NCBI RefSeq assembly: GCF_002093975.1
Contig: NZ_KZ084329.1
Coordinates: forward strand, 63,596-127,595
Reading direction: 5' to 3'
Length of the DNA stretch: 64,000 nt
Source: Thermoactinospora rubra
GTDB taxonomy: Bacteria; Actinomycetota; Actinomycetes; Streptosporangiales; Streptosporangiaceae
The notes under the pieces are model-generated. The model had not been told where the DNA came from and made no database searches. It saw only the letters and a program-made list of their open reading frames with translations. This document shows, in pieces, positions 54,366 through 63,540 of this stretch; the stretch's first letter is position 1, and the number at the start of each line of letters is the position of its first letter. The position numbers and the translations under genes are program-made.

Positions 54366-56273
54366 ATGGTGATGATGGGCGGGGGGTTCGGCTCCCAGGC
54401 GATGCGGTCGCTGCGGCGCGACGAGTCGGTCATGCGGCAACGGCTCCGCCCGGGCACGGTCCGGCGGATCGCCCGCTACGCCCGGCCCTTCTCCCGCCAG
54501 ATCGCCGCCTTCCTGCTGCTCGTCGTGGCCGGCGCCGTCATCGTCGTCGCCAACCCGCTGCTGATGAAGGCGATCATCGACGACGGCATCCTGCCCAGGC
54601 GGGCCGGGCTGGTCGTCGGGCTGGCCGTCGCCATCGCCGCCCTGGCACTGGTCGACGCCGTTCTCGGCCTGGCCCAGCGGTGGTTCTCCGCCCGCATCGG
54701 CGAGGGCCTGATCTACAACCTGCGCACCGAGGTGTTCGACCACGTGCAGCGCATGCCCGTGGCGTTCTTCATGCGGGCGCAGACCGGCGCGCTGGTCTCC
54801 CGGCTCAACACCGACGTGATCGGCGCACAGCGGGCGCTGACCAGCACGCTGTCGTCGGTGGTGTCCAACGTGATCAGCCTGGTGCTGGTGCTGGGCGCCA
54901 TGTTCGTGCTGTCGTGGCAGGTCACGCTGATCGCCCTGGTGCTGCTGCCGATCTTCATCGTCCCCGCCAAGTACGTCGGCCGCCGCATGTCGGCCCTCAC
55001 CCGCGAGCAGATGCAGCTGGACGCCGAGATGAGCTCGGTGATGACCGAGCGGTTCAACGTGGCCGGCGCGATGGTGGCCAAGCTGTACGGCAGGCCCGAG
55101 GAGGAGGCCGAGGTGTTCGCCCAGCGGGCCGCGAGGGTCCGCGACGTGGGCGTGACGGTGGCGATGTACGGCGCGGTCTTCCGCATCGCGCTCGGCCTGG
55201 TCGCCGCCCTGGCCACGGCGCTGGTCTACGGCATCGGCGGCGTGCTGTCGGTCAACGACGTGTTCGAGCTGGGCACGCTGGTGGCTCTGGCCGCGCTGCT
55301 CATGCGCCTGTACGGCCCGCTCACCAGCCTGTCCAACGTGCACGTCGACGTGATGACCGCCCTGGTGAGCTTCGACCGGGTCTTCGAGGTGCTCGACCTC
55401 AAGCCGATGGTGGCCGAGAAGCCGGACGCCAGGCCGGTGCCGGACGGCCCGGTGACGATCGAGTTCGACGACGTGCACTTCCGCTACCCGGCCGCCGAGG
55501 AGGTCTCCCTGGCCTCCCTGGAGTCCGTGGCCCGCCAGGACACCGGCCCGTCCAACCCCGTGCTCAAGGGCGTGAGCTTCACCGCCCGCCCCGGCAAGCT
55601 GGTCGCGCTGGTCGGCCCGTCGGGCGCGGGCAAGACCACCATCACCGCGCTCGTCTCGCGCCTGTACGACGTCAACGAGGGCGCGGTGCGCCTGAACGGC
55701 CTGGATGTGCGCGAGGCCACCCTCGCCTCGCTGCGCGACACCGTGGGCGTCGTCATGCAGGACCCGCACCTGTTCCACGACACCATCGGCGCCAACCTCC
55801 GCTACGCCCGCCCCGGCGCCACCGACGAGGAGATCTGGGAGGCCCTGCGCGCCGCCCAGATCGCCGAGCTGGTGGAGGCGCTGCCCGAGCGGCTCGACAC
55901 CGTCGTCGGCGAGCGCGGCTACCGGCTGTCGGGCGGGGAGAAGCAGCGCCTGGCGCTGGCCAGGCTGCTGCTGAAGGCCCCGCGCGTGGTGATCCTCGAC
56001 GAGGCCACCGCCCACCTGGACTCCGAGTCGGAGGCGGCCGTGCAGCAGGCGCTGAAGTCCGCGCTGGCCGGGCGGACCTCGCTGGTCATCGCGCACCGGC
56101 TGTCGACCATCCGCGAGGCCGACGAGATCCTCGTCATCCAGGACGGCCGCGTGGCCGAGCGCGGCAGGCACGAGGAGCTGCTGGCGCGCGGCGGCCTGTA
56201 CGCCGAGCTCTACCGCACCCAGTTCAGCACCCAGTCCGGCGGGGTCAGCCCGCCAAGTAGCCCAGCCGTGTGA
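54366..56273 (+). CDS. ABC exporter, fused permease and ATPase (MsbA/LmrA type)
   Basis: 635 aa half-transporter. An N-terminal six-helix domain (residues ~45-330) and a nucleotide-binding domain with Walker A GPSGAGKTTI, signature LSGGEKQR, Walker B VVILDEATAHLDSE and switch His AHRLSTI. An inserted ~25-residue loop (PAAEEVSLASLESVARQDTG) precedes the Walker A strand. Homodimer likely; substrate unknown, lipid or drug. The 3' end overlaps the convergent sulfotransferase gene by 29 bp. Confidence 0.93.
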   Translation: MVMMGGGFGSQAMRSLRRDESVMRQRLRPGTVRRIARYARPFSRQIAAFLLLVVAGAVIVVANPLLMKAIIDDGILPRRAGLVVGLAVAIAALALVDAVLGLAQRWFSARIGEGLIYNLRTEVFDHVQRMPVAFFMRAQTGALVSRLNTDVIGAQRALTSTLSSVVSNVISLVLVLGAMFVLSWQVTLIALVLLPIFIVPAKYVGRRMSALTREQMQLDAEMSSVMTERFNVAGAMVAKLYGRPEEEAEVFAQRAARVRDVGVTVAMYGAVFRIALGLVAALATALVYGIGGVLSVNDVFELGTLVALAALLMRLYGPLTSLSNVHVDVMTALVSFDRVFEVLDLKPMVAEKPDARPVPDGPVTIEFDDVHFRYPAAEEVSLASLESVARQDTGPSNPVLKGVSFTARPGKLVALVGPSGAGKTTITALVSRLYDVNEGAVRLNGLDVREATLASLRDTVGVVMQDPHLFHDTIGANLRYARPGATDEEIWEALRAAQIAELVEALPERLDTVVGERGYRLSGGEKQRLALARLLLKAPRVVILDEATAHLDSESEAAVQQALKSALAGRTSLVIAHRLSTIREADEILVIQDGRVAERGRHEELLARGGLYAELYRTQFSTQSGGVSPPSSPAV

Positions 56274-57111
56274 GCTCCTGGCGGGCGACCTTCTCCACCA
56301 GCTCCCGGTCGGCCGGGCGCAACCGGCCGCCCGCCCGCCGGGTGCGCCTGCCGTACAGGGCCACCGTGGACACGGGCGTCTCCAGGAAGGCCGACAGGGC
56401 GGCCACGGCCGGGCCGGGGGAGGCCAGCAGCTCCTCGTAGCGCACGGTCATGAGCTGGTCGGGCGGCAGCTCCCGGCGCAGCTCGGCGCTCAGGCGCACG
56501 GCGCTGCGCCAGCGCAGCGCCGCCTTGCCCGCCACCGGCATGGCCTTCCAGCGCTCGCGGTGCTCGCCGCGGCTGACCCCCAGGAAGGGGTTGGGGAACT
56601 CGGTCTCCTCCGGCAGCATGGCCGGCTTGAACCACGCCAGGCAGGCCGGGTCGGCCAGCATGTCGGCGGCCACGTCGCGGCCGTCGCGGATGAGCTGCAC
56701 GAACCGGGCGTCGGGGAAGGCCGCCAGCAGCGTGTGGGCGCTGTAGAGCAGGTCGGGGCTGGCGTCGCAGAACCGGGTGAGCGTCGCGGTGGACACGCAC
56801 GGCCCCTCGCCGGTGACGCCGCCGGCCTCGCGGCACGCCTCGGCGCACTGGGCGCACGCCCCCGGCGCCACCTGCCAGGACTCGGCCATCGCGTCGCGCA
56901 TCACCCGCACCGCCCCCGACGACCGGCCGATCGACGGCCGCCTGGCGAAGGCGTAGACCACGTGGGCCACGCAGGGCCGTCCCATGGTCACATGGAAGCC
57001 CGGAGAGCGCTTCAGGGCGCGCGCCAGAAGGTCCGTGCCCGAGTGCGGGGCGCCCAGGAGGAACACCGGCCGGCGGACCTTGATCCCGTTGACCACGAGG
57101 ATGTGTCGCAT
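56245..57111 (-). CDS. Sulfotransferase-family protein with Cys-rich insert
   Basis: 288 aa. The 5'-phosphosulfate loop reads LLGAPHSGTDLLARAL (variant of GxPRSGTT) and the 3'-phosphate motif QLIRDGRDVAADM. Residues ~84-105 carry an unusual Cys cluster (ACAQCAEACREAGG...GPC). PAPS-dependent sulfation of a carbohydrate or lipid is expected. Start ATG 57111; only 29 bp separate it from the divergent sirtuin gene. Confidence 0.82.
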   Translation of the reverse strand: MRHILVVNGIKVRRPVFLLGAPHSGTDLLARALKRSPGFHVTMGRPCVAHVVYAFARRPSIGRSSGAVRVMRDAMAESWQVAPGACAQCAEACREAGGVTGEGPCVSTATLTRFCDASPDLLYSAHTLLAAFPDARFVQLIRDGRDVAADMLADPACLAWFKPAMLPEETEFPNPFLGVSRGEHRERWKAMPVAGKAALRWRSAVRLSAELRRELPPDQLMTVRYEELLASPGPAVAALSAFLETPVSTVALYGRRTRRAGGRLRPADRELVEKVARQELTRLGYLAG

Positions 57112-57140
57112 ACGGGGGTAAGTGTGGCACTGTTTGCCTG

Positions 57141-57854
57141 ATGAACGTGACCGTCTTGACGGGCGCCGGGATCAGCACCGAGTCCGGCATTCCCGACTAC
57201 AGGGGGCCGAAGGGGTTGTGGACCGCCGACCCCGACTACGAGAAGCTGGTCACCATCGACTACTACCTGGCCGACCCCGGCATCCGCCGCCGCTCCTGGG
57301 AGTTCCGCCGGGCCGGCCCGGCGCTGACGGCCGAGCCCAACGCCGGCCACCTGGCCCTGGTCGAGCTGGAGCGGGCCGGGCTGCTGGACCGGCTGATCAC
57401 CCAGAACGTCGACGGCCTGCACCAGAAGGCCGGCAACGACCCGGCCAGGGTGCTGGAGCTGCACGGCAACATGTTCGGCGTGCGCTGCCTCGGCTGCGAC
57501 GCGCGCTCCACCCTGCGCGAGACGCTGGAGCGCATCGACGCCGGGGAGGACGACCCGGCCTGCCTGGCGTGCGGCGGCATCCTCAAGACCACGACCGTGA
57601 TGTTCGGCGAGCACCTGGACCACGACGTGATCTCGGCGGCCGTCTCCGCCACGCGGCGCGCCGACCTGTTCCTGGCCGTCGGCACCTCGCTGCAGGTGCA
57701 TCCCGCCGCCGCCCTGGCCGGCATGGCCCGGCGCCTCGTCATCGTCAACGACCAGCCCACCCCCTACGACGCCGGCGCCGAGCGCGTGGTGCGCGAGCCG
57801 ATCGGCGTGGCCCTGCCCGCTCTCGTCAAGGAGTTGATCCATGAGGCCCGGTGA
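57141..57854 (+). CDS. Sir2-family NAD-dependent protein deacylase
   Basis: 237 aa. NAD-binding GAGISTESGIPDYRG, catalytic site TQNVDGLHQKAG and ELHGNMF, Zn-binding CLGC and CLACGG, and GTSLQVHPAA. Removes acyl groups from lysines, forming O-acyl-ADP-ribose. Its 3' end overlaps the LD-carboxypeptidase gene by 14 bp. Confidence 0.95.
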   Translation: MNVTVLTGAGISTESGIPDYRGPKGLWTADPDYEKLVTIDYYLADPGIRRRSWEFRRAGPALTAEPNAGHLALVELERAGLLDRLITQNVDGLHQKAGNDPARVLELHGNMFGVRCLGCDARSTLRETLERIDAGEDDPACLACGGILKTTTVMFGEHLDHDVISAAVSATRRADLFLAVGTSLQVHPAAALAGMARRLVIVNDQPTPYDAGAERVVREPIGVALPALVKELIHEAR

Positions 57855-58743
57855 CACCGTCGCCGTCGTCTGCCCCTCCGGACCCGCCGACCCGCTGCGG
57901 CTGCGCCGCGGCGTGCGGCTGCTGGAATCGCTCGGGTTGAAGGTCGTCGTGGGCGAGCACGCGCTGGAGCGCGGCACGCCGGAGGGGCTGGGCTACCTGG
58001 CCGGCTCCGACGCCGGCCGCGCCGCCGACCTGCAGGCGGCCTGGTGCGATCCGGCCGTCACGGCGGTCTTCTGCGCCCGGGGCGGGTACGGCACGACCAG
58101 GCTCCTGGACCTGCTCGACTGGGAGGCCATGCGGGCGGCGGGTCCCAAGGTGCTCATCGGCTCCAGCGACATCACCGCCCTGCATCACGTCTTCGGCGTG
58201 GAGTTCGGCGTTCCGACCCTGCACGGGCCGATGCCCGCCTGCTCCACCCTCAGCGACGAGGACGGGCCCGAGCCGCTGACCTGGGCCAGCCTGCAGGCAG
58301 CGCTGTTCGGCGAGCCGCAGCCGGTCGCCGGCACGATGGCGCTCGCGCCCGGCCGCGCCGAGGGCGTGCTGGCGGGCGGCAACCTGTCCCTGCTGGCCGC
58401 CCTGTGCGGCACCCGCTACCAGCCGTCCTTCGACGGGAAGATCGCCTTCCTGGAGGACGTCGGCGAGGAGCCCTACCGCGTCGACCGCATGCTGACCCAG
58501 CTGCTCCAGGCGGGCGCGTTCGACGGGGTGCGCGGCATCGTGCTGGGCTCGTGGGTGGGCTGCGGCGACCCCTACCCGGTGCTGCGCGACCGGCTGCTCC
58601 CGCTCGGCGTGCCGATCCTGGCCGGGCTGCCGGTCGGGCATGGCAGCCCCCAGATGAGCGTGTGGTTCGGGGCTCTTGGGAGTTTCGATACCGAATCGTG
58701 CTCGCTGTCTGGTCGGCTGGGCGGCGCGGAGCAGGCAAGGTAG
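57841..58743 (+). CDS. LD-carboxypeptidase (S66 peptidase, LdcA/MccF family)
   Basis: 300 aa. Catalytic triad: Ser in LIGSSDITALH, Glu in AFLEDVGEEPYRVDRM, His in LPVGHGSPQMS. GGYGTTRLLD is the S66 loop after the first Rossmann-like half. Family members cut the L,D-bond of murein tetrapeptides in the cytoplasm (recycling) or inactivate microcin C-like nucleotides. Translationally coupled to the sirtuin gene. Confidence 0.9.
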   Translation: MRPGDTVAVVCPSGPADPLRLRRGVRLLESLGLKVVVGEHALERGTPEGLGYLAGSDAGRAADLQAAWCDPAVTAVFCARGGYGTTRLLDLLDWEAMRAAGPKVLIGSSDITALHHVFGVEFGVPTLHGPMPACSTLSDEDGPEPLTWASLQAALFGEPQPVAGTMALAPGRAEGVLAGGNLSLLAALCGTRYQPSFDGKIAFLEDVGEEPYRVDRMLTQLLQAGAFDGVRGIVLGSWVGCGDPYPVLRDRLLPLGVPILAGLPVGHGSPQMSVWFGALGSFDTESCSLSGRLGGAEQAR

Positions 58744-58783
58744 GACGGATAGGGGGACAAATCTGGAGAAAGGGCATGGAGGC

Positions 58784-59674
58784 GTGGACCGCACCTCACC
58801 GAGATCAGTCGAGGACGTGGACGTCGACTCACTCCTCGCCCTGGTCGCGGAGTCCCTGGGGTACACCTGCGTCTTCGCGCCGGACGGGGCGTCGCTGACG
58901 CTGCTGGGCGGCGCGGGCGCCGACGGGGACGGCCACCGGGAGATCCGCCGGGAGATCCCCCGGGAGATCACCGTCAGGGTGTCGGGGCTGCGCCGGGAGG
59001 CCGGCCGGCGGGCGCGCGAGGACTGGCCCATGCTCGTCTCCGAACACCTCGCCCGCCGCGTGGCCGACGCCGCCCTGCCCGATCCGTGCGACCTGGACCA
59101 GGTCAGGACCGCGCTGCGGGTCACCGTGGAGGCCGTCGACGACGTGCCCGACCTGTCCAGGGTCGTGGGCCGCCACCTGGGCAGCGACCTGGTCGAGCTG
59201 CTCACCGTGCGTTCGCGGCCGGTGCGTCCCGAGGAGGCCGGCTGCTGGCCCATCCCGCCCGCCCAGGCGCTGGAGGTCGCGCTGGCCAACATGCGCGGCG
59301 ACCGGCGGCTGTCGGTCTCGCGCGCCGAGGAGCTGACCGGCGTGCGCGCCTGGCGGCTCAGCGGCGCCACCGCCTCGCACCTGCGCTGGCTGGGCGAGTA
59401 CGTGGCCGTGCCGCGCGACGGGGTGCTGGTGGTGCTGCCCGACCGCGGTAGCGTGGTCGTCCACCCGGTGGAGGGCATCGGCGTCGTGCGCGCCATCGAG
59501 CGGCTGCGCATGCACGCGCTGCGCTCCGGCGGGCCCACCACGCAGGTGTACTGGTGGCACGAGGGCCGCCTGACCCGCATCAGGGCCGACATCGTGCTGC
59601 AGGAGGGACAGACCCGGCTGGTGGTCGTCCCGCCGCCGGACTTCGCGCGCGTGCTGGCCCGCCTGGCGGGCTGA
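58784..59674 (+). CDS. Conserved hypothetical protein
   Basis: 296 aa, no family recognised. Predicted soluble alpha/beta protein; stretches such as ALRVTVEAVDDVPDLSRVVGRHLG and GVLVVLPDRGSVVVHPVEG alternate charged and hydrophobic residues. No signal peptide or membrane segment. GTG 58784 chosen at the first plausible start after the ldcA-like stop (AAAGGG upstream); the frame is open back to 58676 inside that gene. Codon use is as in neighbours, so it is probably real and co-transcribed with the sirtuin-LdcA pair. Confidence 0.7.
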   Translation: MDRTSPRSVEDVDVDSLLALVAESLGYTCVFAPDGASLTLLGGAGADGDGHREIRREIPREITVRVSGLRREAGRRAREDWPMLVSEHLARRVADAALPDPCDLDQVRTALRVTVEAVDDVPDLSRVVGRHLGSDLVELLTVRSRPVRPEEAGCWPIPPAQALEVALANMRGDRRLSVSRAEELTGVRAWRLSGATASHLRWLGEYVAVPRDGVLVVLPDRGSVVVHPVEGIGVVRAIERLRMHALRSGGPTTQVYWWHEGRLTRIRADIVLQEGQTRLVVVPPPDFARVLARLAG

Positions 59675-59685
59675 GGCCCGGGCCG

Positions 59686-61440
59686 CTAGGACAGCGCCCG
59701 CGCGGCGTGGATGAGCGGCACGTGGCTGAAGGCCTGCGGGAAGTTGCCGACCAGCCGGCCGTAGCGCGGGTCGTACTCCTCCGCCAGCAGCCCGACGTCG
59801 TTGCGCAGCGCCAGCAGCCGCTCGAACAGCTCGCACGCCTCGTCCTTGCGCCCCTGCATGGCCATCACCTCCGCCAGCCAGAAGCTGCAGGCCAGGAAGG
59901 CGCCCTCGCCGCCGGGCAGGCCGTCCACGTCGTTGTCCCGCGCCACCGGGTAGCGCAGGACGAAGCCGTCGCTCATCAGCTCCCGCTCGATGGCCGCCAC
60001 CGTGCCGGTCACGCGCGGGTCGTCGATCGGCAGGAAGCCCACGAGCGGGATGAGCAGCAGCGCCGCGTCCAGCTCCGAGGAGCCGTAGGACTGGGTGAAG
60101 GTGCCGCGCACCGTGTCGAACCCCTTGTCGCAGATCTCCTGGTGGATCCGCTCCCGCAGGGCGCGCCAGCGGTCGAGGGGCCCGACGCGGCCGAAGTTCT
60201 CCACGTACTTGATCGCCCGGTCCACCGCCACCCAGCACATGACCTTGGAGTGGGTGAAGTGCCGGCGCGGCCCGCGCACCTCCCACAGCCCCTCGTCCGG
60301 CTCGTCCCAGTGCTCCTCGACGTAGGCCAGCAGCTCGCGCTGGATGGACCAGGCGCGCTCGTCGGCCGCCAGGCCCGAGGTGCGCGCGGAGTACAGGCAG
60401 TTCATCACCTCGCCGTAGACGTCCAGCTGGAGCTGGTTGACCGCCGCGTTGCCGATGCGCACCGGCCGGGAGCCCTCATAGCCCGGCAGCCAGTCCAGCT
60501 GCATCTCCGGCAGCCGGCGTTCGCCCGCCACGCCGTACATGATCTGCAGGTCCTGGGGGCGGCCGGCGATGGCCCGCAGCAGCCACCTCCGCCACGCCTC
60601 GGCCTCGGCCAGGTAGCCCGAGCCGATCAGGGCGTCCAGCGTCAGCGTGGCGTCGCGCAGCCAGCAGTACCGGTAGTCCCAGTTGCGCACCCCGCCCAGG
60701 TCCTCCGGCAGGGAGGTGGTGGCCGCGGCGACGATGCCGCCGGTGGGGTCGTAGGTCAGCGCCTTGAGCGTGATGAGCGAGCGGATGACGGCCTCCCGCC
60801 AGGGGCCCTTGTAGGTGCAGTGGGCGACCCACTCGGCCCACATGGCCTCCGTCTCGCGCAGCTGGTCCTCGCAGGAGATGAGCTTGGGCATCGGCTCGTG
60901 CGAGGGGTGCCAGGTGAACAGGAACGGCAGGCGCTGCCCGGCCTCGACGGTGAAGGTGGCGCGGTGGGCGTAGTCGCCGCCGGTGAGCGGGACGGGGGAG
61001 TGCAGCCACACCGAGTCGGGGCCGCCGATGGCCTGCAGGTGGCCGTCGGAGCGGCGCACCCAGGGCACGATGCGCCCGTAGTCGAAGCGGATGCGCAGCT
61101 GCGTGGCCATCTCCACGCTGCCGCTGACGCCCTCGACGATCCGCACCACGTCGGGGTTGCGGTCGCGGGGCGGCATGAAGTCGATCACGCGGACGGTGCC
61201 GGTGGGCGTGTCCCACTCGGTCTCGAGGATGAGCGTGTCGGGCCGGTAACGGCGGCGCGTGCCCATGGGCCGGCCGGCCGGGCCCAGCCACCAGTGGCCG
61301 TTGCGCTCGCTGCCGAGCAGGGCCGCGAAGCAGGCGGGCGAGTCGAACCGGGGCAGGCACAGCCAGTCGATGGAACCGTCCCGGCCGATGAGGGCCGCCG
61401 ACTGCATGTCTCCGATGAGCGCGTAGTCCTCGATCCGCAT
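59686..61440 (-). CDS. GH15-family glycosidase (trehalase/glucoamylase-like)
   Basis: 584 aa, cytosolic. Starts MRIEDYALIGDMQSAALIGRDGSIDWLCLPRFDSPACFAALLG, the N-terminal beta-sandwich of the GH15 trehalase-like group (Rv2402-type). The (alpha/alpha)6 barrel follows with NWDYRYCWLRDATLTLDALI and DEPDEGLWEVRG holding acidic catalytic candidates. Likely hydrolyses trehalose or alpha-glucosides. Confidence 0.9.
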   Translation of the reverse strand: MRIEDYALIGDMQSAALIGRDGSIDWLCLPRFDSPACFAALLGSERNGHWWLGPAGRPMGTRRRYRPDTLILETEWDTPTGTVRVIDFMPPRDRNPDVVRIVEGVSGSVEMATQLRIRFDYGRIVPWVRRSDGHLQAIGGPDSVWLHSPVPLTGGDYAHRATFTVEAGQRLPFLFTWHPSHEPMPKLISCEDQLRETEAMWAEWVAHCTYKGPWREAVIRSLITLKALTYDPTGGIVAAATTSLPEDLGGVRNWDYRYCWLRDATLTLDALIGSGYLAEAEAWRRWLLRAIAGRPQDLQIMYGVAGERRLPEMQLDWLPGYEGSRPVRIGNAAVNQLQLDVYGEVMNCLYSARTSGLAADERAWSIQRELLAYVEEHWDEPDEGLWEVRGPRRHFTHSKVMCWVAVDRAIKYVENFGRVGPLDRWRALRERIHQEICDKGFDTVRGTFTQSYGSSELDAALLLIPLVGFLPIDDPRVTGTVAAIERELMSDGFVLRYPVARDNDVDGLPGGEGAFLACSFWLAEVMAMQGRKDEACELFERLLALRNDVGLLAEEYDPRYGRLVGNFPQAFSHVPLIHAARALS

Positions 61441-61449
61441 GCTTTGACG

Positions 61450-62049
61450 CTACTCGCCCGAGGCTGGATCAAGCGGGAACCACCTGGTGAAAAGGTGAGT
61501 TATCGGGCCGATGGCCACGGCGAACACCAGCGTGCCGATCCCGGCCTTGCCGCCCAGCAGCCACCCCAGCGCCAGCACGCCGGCCTCGATGAGGAAGCGC
61601 GCCAGCCGCACCGACAGGCCCAGCCGCACCAGGCCGGTCATCAGGCCGTCGCGCGGGCCGGGCCCCAGGCCGGCGCCGATGTAGAGCACGGTCGCGAAGC
61701 CGACGGTCACCACGGCCGCCGCCAGGTACAGCGCCGCCACGGCCCAGTGGCCGGGGTCGGGCAGCAGCCACAGCGTGGCGTCGGCGAACAGCCCCACCAG
61801 CAGCACGTTGCTGATCGTGCCCAGGCCGGGCCGCTGCCGCAGCGGGATCCACAGCAGCATCACCAGCGCGCCCACGATGATGATCCAGGTGCCGACCGAC
61901 AGGCCCAGGCGGATCGACAGGCCCTGGTGGAAGACGTCCCAGGGGGCGCCGCCCAGGGCCGAGGAGATCTGCAGGCCGATGCCGGCGCCGTAGAGGGCCA
62001 GGCCGCCATACAGGCGCAGCAAACGGGTGGAGAGCGAGGTCGTCCGCAT
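61450..62049 (-). CDS. YczE/YitT-like integral membrane protein
   Basis: 199 aa, five to six hydrophobic helices, with LYGGLALYGAGIGLQISSALGGAPWDVFHQGLS and LYIGAGLGPGPRDGLMTGL typical of YczE proteins. Role unknown. It is divergent from a MocR-type regulator, an arrangement I recall as recurrent (yczR-yczE), suggesting control by that regulator. ATG 62049 chosen; an upstream in-frame ATG lies at 62073. Confidence 0.85.
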   Translation of the reverse strand: MRTTSLSTRLLRLYGGLALYGAGIGLQISSALGGAPWDVFHQGLSIRLGLSVGTWIIIVGALVMLLWIPLRQRPGLGTISNVLLVGLFADATLWLLPDPGHWAVAALYLAAAVVTVGFATVLYIGAGLGPGPRDGLMTGLVRLGLSVRLARFLIEAGVLALGWLLGGKAGIGTLVFAVAIGPITHLFTRWFPLDPASGE

Positions 62050-62112
62050 AATGGCCCCAGAGTGGCAGGCCATGGGCTTCCCATAACAGAGCCAATCCCG
62101 AAAAATGGCCTC
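62050..62112. promoter_or_regulatory. YczE/MocR divergent promoter
   Basis: 63 bp, too short for two separate promoters, so they overlap. A CAGAG direct repeat (CAGAGTGGCA and CAGAGCCAAT) about 30 bp apart could be the paired half-sites that MocR regulators usually need. Confidence 0.4.
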
Positions 62113-63540
62113 ATGAGGTTCGTGTCCGCTCCGCAGGTCGCCCGGCTCCTCGACGCGGACCGTACGGCCCGGCCGTACTACCGGGCGCTCGCCGACGCCC
62201 TGCGCGGCCTGGTCGTGGACGGCCGCATCCCCGTGCGGGTGCGCCTGCCGGCCGAGCGCGACCTGGCCAGGACGCTGGGCGTCAGCCGGACCACGGTCAC
62301 CGCCGCCTACGACCTGCTGCGCGAGCGCGGCTACCTCGACAGCCGCCAGGGCTCGGGCAGCTGGACCACCCTGCCCGACCCGGCCACCACGGCGGACAAC
62401 CCCTGGCTGTCCTCCGGCGGCGACGGGCTGCTGGAGCTGCACTGCGCCGCCCCCGCCGCGCCCGGCCAGCTTCAGCAGGCCGTCGCCGAGGCGGTGGCCG
62501 AGCTGCCCCGGTACGCCATGGGCGTGGGCTACGACCCGATGGGCCTGCCCGTGCTCAGGGAGCGCATCGCCGCCCGCTACACCGAGCGCGGCCTGGCCAC
62601 CCGGCCGGAGCAGATCCTCGTCACCACCGGCTCGCAGGGCGCGCTGGCGCTGGTGATGAGCCTGCTGGCCGGCCCGGGCGACCCCGTGCTGGTGGAGTCG
62701 CCGACCTACCCGCACGCCCTCGACACCGTGCGCGGCCGGGGCGCCCGCCTCGTCCCGGTCGGCATCGGCGCGGAGGGCTGGCAGGCCGACCTGGTGACCT
62801 GCGCCATGCGGCAGTCCGCCGCCCGCCTGGCCTACCTCATCCCCGACTTCCACAACCCCACCGGCGCGCTGATGCCCGACGCTCTGCGCGCGGAGATCGC
62901 CGGCCAGGCCCGGCGCCTGGACATGACCGTCGTCGTGGACGAGGCCTGGGCGGAGCTGGCCGTCGACGAGGCGGCGCGGGCCGCGCCCCTGGCCGCCTTC
63001 GACACCGACAGCCGCGTAATCACGCTCGGCTCGGCCTCCAAGCTGTGGTGGGGAGGGCTGCGCGTGGGCTGGGTCCGCGCCACCGCCGCGCTGGCCCGCC
63101 GCCTGGCGGCCCACCGCGCCGCCCACGACATCGCGCCTCCCGTGCTGGAGCAGCTGGTGGCCGCCCGCCTGTTCGACCGCATCGAGGAGACCAGGACCGA
63201 GCGCCGCCGCACCCTGCGGGCCTCCCGCGACGCCCTGGTGGCCGCGCTGCGCGCCGAGCTGCCCGAGTGGTCCTTCAGGATCCCGCCCGGCGGGGGCACC
63301 CTGTGGGTACGGCTGGCCGGCGAGAGCGCCACCGCCCTGAGCGAGGCCGCGGCCTCCCACGGGGTACGGCTCGCGCCCGGCCCGTGGTTCGGGCTGTCCG
63401 GCGCGCTGGAGGGCTACCTGCGCCTGCCGTACACCCGGCCGGCGGCGGTGCTGGAGGAGGCGGTGCGGCGGATCGCCCGGGCCCGCCTGAGCGGCCCGCT
63501 GGGCGCGCGCCTGGCCGAGCCGGTCAGTCCGCTGGTGTGA
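62113..63540 (+). CDS. MocR/PdxR-type regulator (GntR HTH fused to aminotransferase fold)
   Basis: 475 aa. Winged helix PYYRALADALRGLVVDGRIPVRVRLPAERDLARTLGVSRTTV, then a fold-type I PLP domain with TTGSQGALALVMSLL, IPDFHNPTG, VVDEAWAEL and the PLP Lys in LGSASKLWWGGLRVGW. It probably senses PLP or an amine and controls the divergent YczE-like gene and itself. The 3' end overlaps the convergent TRIC gene by 17 bp. Confidence 0.92.
   Translation: MRFVSAPQVARLLDADRTARPYYRALADALRGLVVDGRIPVRVRLPAERDLARTLGVSRTTVTAAYDLLRERGYLDSRQGSGSWTTLPDPATTADNPWLSSGGDGLLELHCAAPAAPGQLQQAVAEAVAELPRYAMGVGYDPMGLPVLRERIAARYTERGLATRPEQILVTTGSQGALALVMSLLAGPGDPVLVESPTYPHALDTVRGRGARLVPVGIGAEGWQADLVTCAMRQSAARLAYLIPDFHNPTGALMPDALRAEIAGQARRLDMTVVVDEAWAELAVDEAARAAPLAAFDTDSRVITLGSASKLWWGGLRVGWVRATAALARRLAAHRAAHDIAPPVLEQLVAARLFDRIEETRTERRRTLRASRDALVAALRAELPEWSFRIPPGGGTLWVRLAGESATALSEAAASHGVRLAPGPWFGLSGALEGYLRLPYTRPAAVLEEAVRRIARARLSGPLGARLAEPVSPLV

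Noticed and set aside
57841..58743. C-terminal frameshift in the LD-carboxypeptidase
   Set aside because: Length (300 aa) is normal and all three catalytic residues lie before the divergent tail; no better continuation in other frames.
59554..63540. 1328-aa plus-strand frame leading into the MocR regulator
   Set aside because: The first ~850 codons are antisense to GH15 and YczE genes; the regulator starts at ATG 62113.
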